Positions 54,526-62,771 of a DNA stretch of 64,000 nt are shown in pieces. The stretch is from UBA2336 sp049306095 (lineage in GTDB: Bacteria; Bacteroidota; Bacteroidia; Cytophagales; Cyclobacteriaceae): assembly GCA_049306095.1 (NCBI GenBank), contig JBAQPU010000018.1, forward strand, positions 13,841 to 77,840. The letters run 5' to 3'. The notes beneath the pieces were generated by a model. It made no database searches, had not been told where the DNA came from, and worked only from the letters and a program-made list of their open reading frames with translations. Each line of letters begins with the position of its first letter. Positions within the stretch are counted from its first letter, which is position 1. The translations under genes and the position numbers were made by a program.

Positions 54526-55110
54526 ATGAGCGAATTCGAACTGTATTTTCAACTGGGCAAAGATCACATTCTCGATTACCATAACGGATACGATCACATT
54601 TTATTTGTTGTTGCCCTTTGTTCCGTCTATCTGGTTCGCGACTGGAAAAAAATTTTGATCCTTGTTACCGCTTTTACGATCGGGCACTCTGTTACACTGG
54701 CGTTGGCCACGTTGGGGATTATATCGGTAAACCAGGACTTAATTGAATTTTTGATACCGCTCACCATCTTTTTCACTGCCGTGTCTAACATTTTCAGAAA
54801 AACGGAGCTGTCTGACCGTACCACGTACATTAATTATGGATACGCTCTTTTTTTCGGGCTTATTCACGGGCTCGGGTTCTCCAATTATTTAAGGAGTATT
54901 TTGGGAAAAGATCGCAGCATTGTTACCCAGCTTTTTGCCTTTAATCTGGGCTTAGAGTTCGGTCAAATAATAATCGTGGGTATTTTTCTAATCATCTCGT
55001 TTCTTTTAGTGGATTTATTCACCGTTAACCGCAGAGACTGGAAACTTGTGCTTTCATCGGCCATTGCAGGAATTGCCCTGATTCTGATGAAAGATAAATG
55101 GCTTTGGTAA
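54526..55110 (+). CDS. HupE/UreJ-like membrane protein
   Basis: A 194-residue membrane protein from the ATG at 54526; a TTG 15 codons upstream is not preferred. About six membrane helices; LGKDHILDYHNGYDHILFVVALC near the N-terminus has the His-rich, acidic pattern seen in HupE/UreJ metal transporters, and GHSVTLALATLG and LIHGLGFSNYL match the second half. HupE proteins move nickel or cobalt; the substrate here is unproven and no hydrogenase or urease genes are present. It leads into the M1 peptidase genes 37 bases later. Confidence 0.8.
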   Translation: MSEFELYFQLGKDHILDYHNGYDHILFVVALCSVYLVRDWKKILILVTAFTIGHSVTLALATLGIISVNQDLIEFLIPLTIFFTAVSNIFRKTELSDRTTYINYGYALFFGLIHGLGFSNYLRSILGKDRSIVTQLFAFNLGLEFGQIIIVGIFLIISFLLVDLFTVNRRDWKLVLSSAIAGIALILMKDKWLW

Positions 55111-55147
55111 TCTTTAAACTGCAAATCAACTCTACTTTATTTAATTT

Positions 55148-57370
55148 ATGAGAATATCACTTTTCTTAGTTGCCTTGCTTCTTTCGTTTGCAGCCGTGTG
55201 TCAGCAAACAGAAAAATGGAATGGAAAATTTGAACAGCTCGACCAGTTGTTGCCCACCCCCAACGAATACCGTAGTGGGTCGGGTTCTCCAGGGCCACGC
55301 TACTGGCAGCAAAAGGCCGACTATGTGATTACCGCAGAACTTAACGATGCCAATCAAAGCATCACCGGAAGCGAAACGATCACCTACCACAACAACTCGC
55401 CCGATGTACTGCGCTACCTTTGGTTACAACTCGATCAGAACAACCAGGCCAAAGGAAACAACACGCAAAAGACTGCCACCAACTACCTCGAGGATGGGGC
55501 TCCTGCCAAAAGTGTTTCCGATGATTTAGGCCTTTACGATTTCGATGGCGGATTTAAAATTAAATCGGTAACCACTACCAACGGTCTGGCCTTGCCGCAC
55601 ACGATCAACTACACCATGATGCGCATCGATTTGCCTCAGCCATTAAATCCCGGGCAAACTATTTCTTTCTCCATTTCCTGGTCATACAACATCAACGATG
55701 GTTTGATGGCCCGCGAACGTACACAGTTTGAATATTTTCCTGAAGATGGCAATTACCTTTACGCCATTGCACAATGGTTTCCTCGCATGTGCGTGTATGA
55801 CGATTACCAGGGCTGGCAGAATAAACAATTCTTAGGGCAAGGTGAGTTTGCTCTTCCTTTCGGTGATTACAGTGTTAAACTTACCGTGCCTGCCGATCAC
55901 ATTGTGGCGGCCACCGGTTCGCTTCAAAATCCCCAACAGGTATTGAGCAAAACAGAACTAGAGCGGTTCGAAAAAGCAAAAATTTCATTCGATGCCCCGG
56001 TTGTTATTGTTACACAAGATGAAGCCATTCAAAAAGAAAAAACAAAATCGCAGGAGAAAAAAACATGGGAGTTTAAAGCCGAAAATGTGCGCGATTTTGC
56101 TTTTGCCTCTTCCCGAAAATTTATTTGGGACGCCCAGGCTGTAAAGGTGGGCGATAAGAAACCTCTTGCCATGTCGTTCTACCCCCGTGAAGGAAATCCC
56201 CTGTGGGAAAAAGAGTCTACGAAGGCTATCAAAAATGCGTTAGAGGTATACTCCCGCATGACGTTCGCGTATCCGTATCCGGTTGCCATTTCGGTTCACG
56301 CTGCCAGCCAGGGAATGGAATACCCGATGATTTGCTTTAATCGCGGTCGTCCGGATAAAAACGGAAAATTTACACCCGCCATTCGTCAAAGCATGGTGGG
56401 CGTTATCGTGCATGAAGTCGGTCATAATTTTTTCCCGATGATCGTGAACAACGATGAACGTCAAACCACTTGGATGGACGAAGGCTTGAACAGCTTTATT
56501 CAATTGGTAACTGAACTGGAGCGCTACCCCGACATCAACTGGACGAGGGGCATTCCTGCTGAACTTGTTCCCTACATGAAAGGTGATAAAAGCCTGCAAC
56601 GCCCGCTCATGACGAACTCCGAGCAAATCATCAGCTTTGGTGCCGAGCAATATGCAAAAGCCGCTACGTCATTATTCATCTTACGCGAAACCGTGATGGG
56701 CCGCGAGTTATTTGATCAGGCTTTTAAAGAGTATGCCAATCGCTGGGCATTCAAACATCCGAAGCCGGCCGATTTTTTCCGCACCATGGAAGACGCATCC
56801 GCTGTAGACCTGGATTGGTTTTGGAGAGGATGGTTTTATACTACCGATCATGTAGATCAATCCATCGATGAGGTGAAGTGGTACAAGATGCGCACAGACG
56901 AAACGAAAATCGAAAAAAATGTAACGGCTCAAAAGGGAGATTTAAGCAGCGAATCTGCCGGTAAAAAAAGTTTCAATGACTTCTCTGCTGGGCCTCAGCC
57001 TTTTAGTGTCATTCCTACCGATGAACGATTATACGGAGAGTTTAGAAGCCGTGCCGATGACAAGACCGTGATGAGCAAACTTCAGAATAAAAACATCTAC
57101 GAAGTTAAGCTATCAAACAAAGGCGGCCTGGTGATGCCGGTAATTATTGAGTGGACTTATAAAGATGGCAGTAAAGAAATGGAAACCATTCCGGCTGAAA
57201 TCTGGCGACTGAATGAGCAATCGGTAACGAAAGTTTTTGTCAAGGAAAAAGAAGTTGTGAGCATCGTGCTCGATCCAATGAAAATGACTACCGACATCAG
57301 TCTGGAAGATAATGCCTTTCCAAAAACTCATGAGCCTTCAAAATTTGATACCTTTAAAAAGAAAAATTAG
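55148..57370 (+). CDS. Exported M1-family metallopeptidase (copy A)
   Basis: A 740-residue protein with a signal peptide (cleavage near AAVCQ, residue 19) and an M1 aminopeptidase fold. The zinc site is H422-E423-x-x-H426 with E445 (VHEVGHNFF...MDEGL), and GMEYPMI replaces the GAMEN loop. An N-terminal beta domain starts EKWNGKFEQLDQLLPTPNEY, and the C-terminal DWFWRGWFY region is typical of the exported Bacteroidota subgroup. It lies 45 bases upstream of a close paralogue of the same length. Probably trims peptides outside the inner membrane. Confidence 0.93.
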   Translation: MRISLFLVALLLSFAAVCQQTEKWNGKFEQLDQLLPTPNEYRSGSGSPGPRYWQQKADYVITAELNDANQSITGSETITYHNNSPDVLRYLWLQLDQNNQAKGNNTQKTATNYLEDGAPAKSVSDDLGLYDFDGGFKIKSVTTTNGLALPHTINYTMMRIDLPQPLNPGQTISFSISWSYNINDGLMARERTQFEYFPEDGNYLYAIAQWFPRMCVYDDYQGWQNKQFLGQGEFALPFGDYSVKLTVPADHIVAATGSLQNPQQVLSKTELERFEKAKISFDAPVVIVTQDEAIQKEKTKSQEKKTWEFKAENVRDFAFASSRKFIWDAQAVKVGDKKPLAMSFYPREGNPLWEKESTKAIKNALEVYSRMTFAYPYPVAISVHAASQGMEYPMICFNRGRPDKNGKFTPAIRQSMVGVIVHEVGHNFFPMIVNNDERQTTWMDEGLNSFIQLVTELERYPDINWTRGIPAELVPYMKGDKSLQRPLMTNSEQIISFGAEQYAKAATSLFILRETVMGRELFDQAFKEYANRWAFKHPKPADFFRTMEDASAVDLDWFWRGWFYTTDHVDQSIDEVKWYKMRTDETKIEKNVTAQKGDLSSESAGKKSFNDFSAGPQPFSVIPTDERLYGEFRSRADDKTVMSKLQNKNIYEVKLSNKGGLVMPVIIEWTYKDGSKEMETIPAEIWRLNEQSVTKVFVKEKEVVSIVLDPMKMTTDISLEDNAFPKTHEPSKFDTFKKKN

Positions 57371-57415
57371 TCAACCTATTTCCCATAACACATTACGATT
57401 AACCAAGTTCTGACG

Positions 57416-59638
57416 ATGAAAAGAATCATTACCCTCTTACTGATCTCCTCCTGTGTGGCAGTCTCTGCCCAAGACAAAACCTGGCAGGGAAAGTTTGAAC
57501 AATTAGAAAACCTTCTTCCTACACCCAACACCTACCGAACTGGATCGGGCGCGCCCGGTGCTGCATACTGGCAACAACGTGCCGATTATGTGATTGATGT
57601 TGAAGTAAACGATGAAACGCAGGTTCTTACCGGAAAAGAAACCATTACCTATTATAACCATTCGCCTGAAGCGCTAACGTATTTATGGTTGCAGCTGGAT
57701 CAAAACATACTGGCCGACAACAGCATTGCGGCACAAACGCAAAGCGGAGTTGTGCGTGATTCCCTTCCAGGTTTAGCCGTTTCAAGGGTGTTAGGCGTTA
57801 AAACCGATACCTACAAAGGCGGCTATACGATCAAAAGTGTGAAAGATGCTGCCGGCAATACTCTTCCTTACGTCATCAACAACACGATGATGCGCGTAGA
57901 TTTACCAAAAGCAATAACCACCGGGCAAAATTTTGTTTTTGCGATTGAGTGGAGCTATCACGAATACGATCGCTTGCTTTATAGCGAGCGTGGCGGCTAT
58001 GAATATTTTCCGGAAGATGGAAACTATGTGTACACCTTTGCACAATGGTTTCCACGCATGTGTGTGTTTGATGACTATGAAGGTTGGCAGAATAAACAGT
58101 TTTTAGGTCGCGGAGAATTTACACTCACCTTTGGAAATTATAAGGTGCGCATCACGGTTCCGTCCGACCACGTGGTTGCCGCTACCGGCTGGTTGCAAAA
58201 CCCTACAACCGTATTGAGCAAAGCCCAGCAAGAACGATTGGCCCTTGCACAAAAAACTTTCGATAAACAGGTTTTTGTTGTAACAGAGGAAGAAGCGCGC
58301 AAAAAAGAAAAAGAACGTTCGAAGAAAAAATCGACATGGGAATTCCATGCCGATAATGTTCGTGACTTCGCCTTTGCACACTCACGCAAATTTGTGTGGG
58401 ATGCGCAAGCAGTAAAAACAGGAGAGAAAACTACCCTTGCACAATCATTCTATCCCAAAGAAGGAAATCCGCTTTGGGAAAAAGAATCAACAAAAGCGAT
58501 CAAGAATGCGTTGGAGGTATATTCATCAAGAACCTTCGACTATCCGTACCCAACGGCTATTTCTGTTCACTCTGCCCAGCAGGGAATGGAGTACCCCATG
58601 ATTTGTTTTAATGGCGAACGCCCGGATAAGAAAGGTGAGTATTCGCAACAAACGCTGATTGGATTGGTAAGTGTGGTTGTTCACGAAGTGGGTCACAACT
58701 ATTTTCCCATGATTGTTAACTCCGATGAACGCCAATGGTCATGGATGGATGAAGGGCTGAACACCTTCCTTGAAAAGGAAACCATACAAGCTCGTTATAA
58801 GGAGCTCGATTATTCGTGGGGAACACCCAAAAGTGTTGTCCCCTTTATGAAAGGAAATAAAAGTCAGATGCGCCCCATCATGGCTTCTTCGGACAACATC
58901 CGAAGAAACGAGTTTGGCATGAATGCTTACGGAAAACCATCAGCCGCCCTTACGGTGCTTCGCGAAACCGTTATGGGGCCTGAACTTTTCGATAAAGCAT
59001 TTCAGGAATATGCGCAACGGTGGATGTTCAAACACCCTAAGCCAGCCGATTTTTTCAGAACCATGGAAGACGCCTCGGGTGTTGACCTGGATTGGTTTTG
59101 GAGAGGCTGGTTTTATGGTACCGACCATGTGGATGTTGACCTGGCAGAAGTAAAATGGTTCACGCTTAAAACACCCGCATCCACCATCGAAGGAAAAACA
59201 GCCAAGGCAAAATCGGGCGACTTAGCCACTGCCGCATCCACCAACGATTTCAGCAGCGGACCGAAACCCTTTACCATTTCCAATACCGATAGCAGCCGAC
59301 CTTCCGAATTCAGAAGTGTCTTCGATGACAATGCTGCCCGCAAACAACTGGAGGGAAAAAACATCTATGAAATCACCTTTAAAAATACAGGTGGCCTCGT
59401 TACCCCGCTGGTCATTGAATGGACCTTCAAAGACGGATCAAAAGAAACCGAAATTATACCGGCAGAAATCTGGCGAGTGAATGAACAGGAAGTAACCAAG
59501 GTGTTTGTGAAGGAAAAAGAAGTGACCAACATTGCGCTGGATCCAGCGATGGGATCGGGCGATGTGAACCTTAACAACAATGTTTTCCCAAAAAGAACGA
59601 CTGAGTCTAAATTCGACCAGTTCAAGAAAAAGAATTAA
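57416..59638 (+). CDS. Exported M1-family metallopeptidase (copy B)
   Basis: A 740-residue paralogue of the preceding gene, with the same architecture: signal peptide (cleavage near VSAQ, residue 19), opening KTWQGKFEQLENLLPTPNTY, zinc site H423-E424-x-x-H427 with E446, and DWFWRGWFYGTDHVD. Many stretches are identical, but the linker near residues 250-310 and the last 150 residues differ more. The two genes probably arose by tandem duplication and then diverged in specificity. A strong terminator follows. Confidence 0.93.
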   Translation: MKRIITLLLISSCVAVSAQDKTWQGKFEQLENLLPTPNTYRTGSGAPGAAYWQQRADYVIDVEVNDETQVLTGKETITYYNHSPEALTYLWLQLDQNILADNSIAAQTQSGVVRDSLPGLAVSRVLGVKTDTYKGGYTIKSVKDAAGNTLPYVINNTMMRVDLPKAITTGQNFVFAIEWSYHEYDRLLYSERGGYEYFPEDGNYVYTFAQWFPRMCVFDDYEGWQNKQFLGRGEFTLTFGNYKVRITVPSDHVVAATGWLQNPTTVLSKAQQERLALAQKTFDKQVFVVTEEEARKKEKERSKKKSTWEFHADNVRDFAFAHSRKFVWDAQAVKTGEKTTLAQSFYPKEGNPLWEKESTKAIKNALEVYSSRTFDYPYPTAISVHSAQQGMEYPMICFNGERPDKKGEYSQQTLIGLVSVVVHEVGHNYFPMIVNSDERQWSWMDEGLNTFLEKETIQARYKELDYSWGTPKSVVPFMKGNKSQMRPIMASSDNIRRNEFGMNAYGKPSAALTVLRETVMGPELFDKAFQEYAQRWMFKHPKPADFFRTMEDASGVDLDWFWRGWFYGTDHVDVDLAEVKWFTLKTPASTIEGKTAKAKSGDLATAASTNDFSSGPKPFTISNTDSSRPSEFRSVFDDNAARKQLEGKNIYEITFKNTGGLVTPLVIEWTFKDGSKETEIIPAEIWRVNEQEVTKVFVKEKEVTNIALDPAMGSGDVNLNNNVFPKRTTESKFDQFKKKN

Positions 59639-59658
59639 GATTTAAGAAATAGTCTTTA

Positions 59659-59695
59659 CCCGTCTGCCTCCAAACCGGAGTCAGGCGGGTTTTTT
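59659..59695 (+). terminator. Rho-independent terminator after the tandem M1 genes
   Basis: A 13-base stem with one mismatch (left arm 59659-59671 starting CCCGTCTG, loop AAACC, right arm 59677-59689 ending GGCGGG) is followed by six T. Strong intrinsic terminator for the plus strand, ending the HupE-M1-M1 unit. Confidence 0.9.
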
Positions 59696-59720
59696 ATTGA
59701 TAATAACCGTTAGAAGCCAT

Positions 59721-59739
59721 CTCAAAAATACGTTTTGAG
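59721..59739. repeat. Small hairpin between terminator and dispersed repeat
   Basis: CTCAAAA-ATACG-TTTTGAG, a 7-bp AT-rich inverted repeat in the convergent gap. Possible terminator for either strand; weak. Confidence 0.35.
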
Positions 59740-59750
59740 GACTTTCGGTG

Positions 59751-59856
59751 TCTAAAAATATTCCTCTGTCACCCTGAACTTGCTTCAGGGTCTTTCGTGG
59801 TACAATTACTGAAACAAGCCTGCCTGCGGCAGGCAGGTTCAGCATGACCGCAAGCA
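59751..59856 (-). repeat. 106-bp dispersed repeat, copy 2 (inverted)
   Basis: The reverse complement of this stretch matches 50417-50522 over exactly 106 bases with six differences by eye. Copy 2 has the more perfect left palindrome (GCCTGCC-TGC-GGCAGGC). It lies between the plus-strand M1 genes and the end of the minus-strand dehydratase gene, where its ACCCTGAA / TTCAGGGT stem could end either transcript. Confidence 0.85.
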
Positions 59857-59911
59857 GCGGTCAGACGGTTTTCATAAATTTTTTCACAGGTTTACCGGGG
59901 TCTCCGGTGAG

Positions 59912-60859
59912 TTATTGTGCAAACCACCCTGAAACTTTCGCCAGATCAACATTTCCTCCTGAAAGAATAATGCCCACTTTTTTGCCGGCAAAAAGCTTTT
60001 TCTCTTTTAGCACCGCAGCCAGCGGCACAACTCCTGATGGCTCCACAATAATTTTCATGCGCTCCCACACCAGGCGCAAAGCTGCAATAATTTCTTCGTC
60101 TGTAACCGTAATTACTTTTTGAACATGATCGCGAATGATCGGAAATGTTTTGTCTCCCAACGAAGTTAACAGTCCATCGGCTATCGTGTTGGATTGCGAA
60201 GGTTCAATCTTTCCGCTTTGAAGGGAACGGAAAGCATCATCAGCGCCCATCGGTTCTCCGGCAATTACTTTTAAATGGGGAGCAAAAAATTTTGCCGCCA
60301 GCGCGGTTCCGCTCAACAGTCCGCCTCCGCCAACGGGTACTAATAAAAAATCAAGATCAGGCACCTCTTCCAGTAATTCTTTTGTTGTGCTCGCCTGTCC
60401 TTCCATCACTTCATAATTGTTGAAGGGATGAATTTCAGTAGCTCCGGTTTTTGCAATCACTTCGGCCAGGGTTGCTTCGCGCGAAGGTAAATTCGGTTCG
60501 CACTCAAAAATTTGTCCGCCATAGCTTCGCACACCTTTCTTCTTTATCTCCGGAGCGGTGCGCGGCATCACGATATACGATGGAATGCCTAAAATTTTTG
60601 CCGCCCGCGCAATGGCTTGCGCATGATTTCCCGATGAATGTGTCGCGATCCCCTTCGCACGTTGCTCGGGCGTTAACTGCAACGCGGCATTCATGGCTCC
60701 GCGTGCTTTGAAGGCGCCCATTTTTTGAAAGTTTTCACACTTAAAAAAAATATGGCAGCCGGTCATTTCATCGATAGCCTGGCTGGTTAATACTGGTGTG
60801 CGGTGTATGAAGGGTTTAATTCTTTCGTGTGCCTTCTCAATCGATTCTTTGGTAATCAT
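59912..60859 (-). CDS. PLP-dependent threonine/serine dehydratase or serine racemase
   Basis: A 315-residue fold-type II PLP enzyme. K51 in MGAFKARGAMNA is the PLP lysine; SSGNHAQAIARAAK and PVGGGGLLSGTALA are the substrate and phosphate loops. There is no C-terminal ACT regulatory domain, so it is the short catabolic or racemase-type class rather than biosynthetic IlvA. Threonine ammonia-lyase, serine racemase and hydroxyaspartate lyase cannot be separated by motif. Its start overlaps the M14 peptidase stop by 4 bases (ATGA), so it is coupled to peptide breakdown. Confidence 0.92.
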   Translation of the reverse strand: MITKESIEKAHERIKPFIHRTPVLTSQAIDEMTGCHIFFKCENFQKMGAFKARGAMNAALQLTPEQRAKGIATHSSGNHAQAIARAAKILGIPSYIVMPRTAPEIKKKGVRSYGGQIFECEPNLPSREATLAEVIAKTGATEIHPFNNYEVMEGQASTTKELLEEVPDLDFLLVPVGGGGLLSGTALAAKFFAPHLKVIAGEPMGADDAFRSLQSGKIEPSQSNTIADGLLTSLGDKTFPIIRDHVQKVITVTDEEIIAALRLVWERMKIIVEPSGVVPLAAVLKEKKLFAGKKVGIILSGGNVDLAKVSGWFAQ

Positions 60860-62463
60860 TTGAAGTATTTAAAGATGGGGTATTCTATAGGTTTCGATTG
60901 GATGCCTGCCTTCATTGCATAGTCATCAAAAAAATTCCAGGTTAACAGTCCATCGTCCGATTCCGGCTCCAGTAAATAAAATGCGAGGTTCCCCAAGGGC
61001 TGTGCCAGGTCAACGATAAAATCTCCTTTTTTAAATTTTCGCTGGCCCTCTGTAAATTTGCCCGATGCGGTGGCCATGGCATGGCCCTGAAATTTTCGTT
61101 CTCCCTGTTTCAGTTTTTCCAATTGGTACACTTCACCGGTAAAGGTTTGCGATTTTGTTAACGTAGTAACTTTTATTCCGTGCCTCCTCAAATTTTCGGC
61201 AATGGAATCCAACGATGCAGGAATCACATACCCACGCGGAAGAATGCTCTCTTTTTCTGCTTCAAATTTTGCATGGTACGTTACACCATTTACGCGTATG
61301 ATATCTCCGGTACGATGGTATACTTTCTTGCCTTCCGTGTTGGTTGTCGTGACATAATCATACGTAGGAAAATTATCAATTATTCCCAGCGGCACCATTT
61401 TATAACGCACACCCTTTTTAACTTTTCCCGCACCCGTCAGCACCGTTTGAATGGTTTGTTCTTCTGCTTTTTTATTAATCTCCATGATTTCCTTCGCATG
61501 GGCGTTGGTGTATTCTAAAATTTCAGTTACAAATGCCCGGGTGGAATAGATTCGTTGGTAAAACCGTTCGTGCGCAAAAGCCTCACTAAGAATGGCCATG
61601 CGGTTTCGCAACCCAAACTGATTTACCAGGTAGCGAGGATGATGATTATAAGTGTAAAAATTTTTAGGAGGCCACGCTTCCCGTACATCATAATCGCCAT
61701 ACGGCCCAAGGTTAAGATCATATTTTTCCTTTGCCGATTTTGTGATTGATTTCAGCATGGTGTTTACTGTGTAATCATACGGCAGCGATTCTCCTGCAAA
61801 GTGATAGCTTGGTGCCCAGGTGAGGTTCCATGCATGCCAGGTTCCGTTTGTTGTGTGCAGATCCACGAACACCTGAGGATCCCAGGTGTTGATTATATTT
61901 TGAAACAATCCATTGGTTTCATTCGCTTCCATTTTCATTCCATCGCGGTTGAGGTCGAGGCCCTGACTGTTTTCGCGAATACCCACTTCCAGCGGACTGT
62001 CTTCCTGAGAAGGTCTTCTGCCTTTTTCCATTTTATCGTTGCTGTCGGTATTGTAGATGGGAGCAAACAAAATGATTTGATTTTCGAGCAACTGATTTTT
62101 ATTGCCCAGCAAAATATCGCGCATCAGCATCATCACCGCTTCCTTTCCTTCTACCTCACCGGCATGAATATTCCCCTGAATGTAAATCACAAACTTTCCG
62201 CTGGCTTTCGCTTCCTCAGCAGTCTTAATTGCCGGCTTCGCGAGGATGGCTACCGGAATTTCTTTTCCTTCCTGGCTTTTCCCCATTGAAATTACATTCA
62301 CCTGGTTGCTCTTGGCTTTCATGGCCTCCAGAAATGACATCACCTCGGCATAGGTTGATGTTTTTACAAAATTTGATTTTTCAGGCGTCAGTATAAGATC
62401 AGAAGACCAGTTTTGTTGGGCTGCCAATGGAAGCGAGATGAAAAATAGAAAAAGAGTTCTCAT
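60856..62463 (-). CDS. Exported M14-family zinc carboxypeptidase-like protein
   Basis: A 535-residue protein with a signal peptide (cleavage near LAAQ, residue 15). The M14 zinc site is GNIHAGEVEGKEA (His and Glu) and the later VFVDLHTTNGTWHAW (His); AILSEAF may supply the catalytic Glu. The N-terminal catalytic part is followed by a beta-rich C-terminal half. Such proteins cleave C-terminal residues of peptides or wall fragments. It is co-transcribed with the amino-acid dehydratase that follows, a sensible pairing for amino-acid use. Confidence 0.88.
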   Translation of the reverse strand: MRTLFLFFISLPLAAQQNWSSDLILTPEKSNFVKTSTYAEVMSFLEAMKAKSNQVNVISMGKSQEGKEIPVAILAKPAIKTAEEAKASGKFVIYIQGNIHAGEVEGKEAVMMLMRDILLGNKNQLLENQIILFAPIYNTDSNDKMEKGRRPSQEDSPLEVGIRENSQGLDLNRDGMKMEANETNGLFQNIINTWDPQVFVDLHTTNGTWHAWNLTWAPSYHFAGESLPYDYTVNTMLKSITKSAKEKYDLNLGPYGDYDVREAWPPKNFYTYNHHPRYLVNQFGLRNRMAILSEAFAHERFYQRIYSTRAFVTEILEYTNAHAKEIMEINKKAEEQTIQTVLTGAGKVKKGVRYKMVPLGIIDNFPTYDYVTTTNTEGKKVYHRTGDIIRVNGVTYHAKFEAEKESILPRGYVIPASLDSIAENLRRHGIKVTTLTKSQTFTGEVYQLEKLKQGERKFQGHAMATASGKFTEGQRKFKKGDFIVDLAQPLGNLAFYLLEPESDDGLLTWNFFDDYAMKAGIQSKPIEYPIFKYFK

Positions 62464-62471
62464 ACGTTTGA

Positions 62472-62505
62472 TAAATTTATTTGAAATAAATTCGTTTTAG
62501 CCAAA
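62472..62505 (-). promoter_or_regulatory. Candidate M14 peptidase promoter with embedded palindrome
   Basis: On the minus strand TTTG (62502-62505) and TAAATTTA (62472-62479) are 22 bases apart, a two-element match with one mismatch. A palindrome AATTTATTT-G-AAATAAATT at 62474-62492 overlaps the -7 element, so a repressor site is possible. Confidence 0.35.
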
Positions 62506-62691
62506 GTTCGAAAACAGGATTGATGATTTCAGGATGTCCCCAACTTATAATTTTTCAACGTTTCAGCGGAACTTAATTGTGATATGCGGTCGCATACGGC
62601 ATGTAGAAAGCTAACATATGCAACTGACATACTTGTAACTTACAACTTTGTTCGTTCTTCTTAAGATGTTGGCGTTTTTGTGGCAAAAAAG

Positions 62692-62763
62692 ATTAACCGC
62701 AAAGGCGCCAAGACGCTAAGAAAAGTCCACGACCCTTTGCGTCTCTGCGATTTAGCGGTAAAA
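62692..62763. repeat. Imperfect inverted-repeat element after polA
   Basis: Two 28-base arms, starting TTAACCGCAAAGGCGC on the left and reading TTTACCGCTAAATCGC when the right arm is complemented, agree at about 21 of 28 positions and flank a short middle. It begins 9 bases past the polA stop. Elements with this ACCGCAAAGGCGC / GCGTCT core are familiar to me as dispersed palindromes in many genomes; it may double as the polA terminator. Confidence 0.7.
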
Positions 62764-62771
62764 GAAAATTC

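Larger units (their letters stand above)
62464..62771. other. Gene-free interval between M14 peptidase and polA
   Basis: About 308 bases without a credible gene. It holds, from left to right, the candidate M14 promoter overlapping a 19-bp palindrome, a short TATGCG-GT-CGCATA inverted repeat at 62583-62596, and the inverted-repeat element at 62692-62763. The 96-codon plus-strand frame starting near 62680 reads into the polA antisense and is rejected. Confidence 0.6.

Noticed and set aside
61801..62289. 162-codon plus-strand open frame
   Set aside because: Antisense to the M14 zinc domain, no support.
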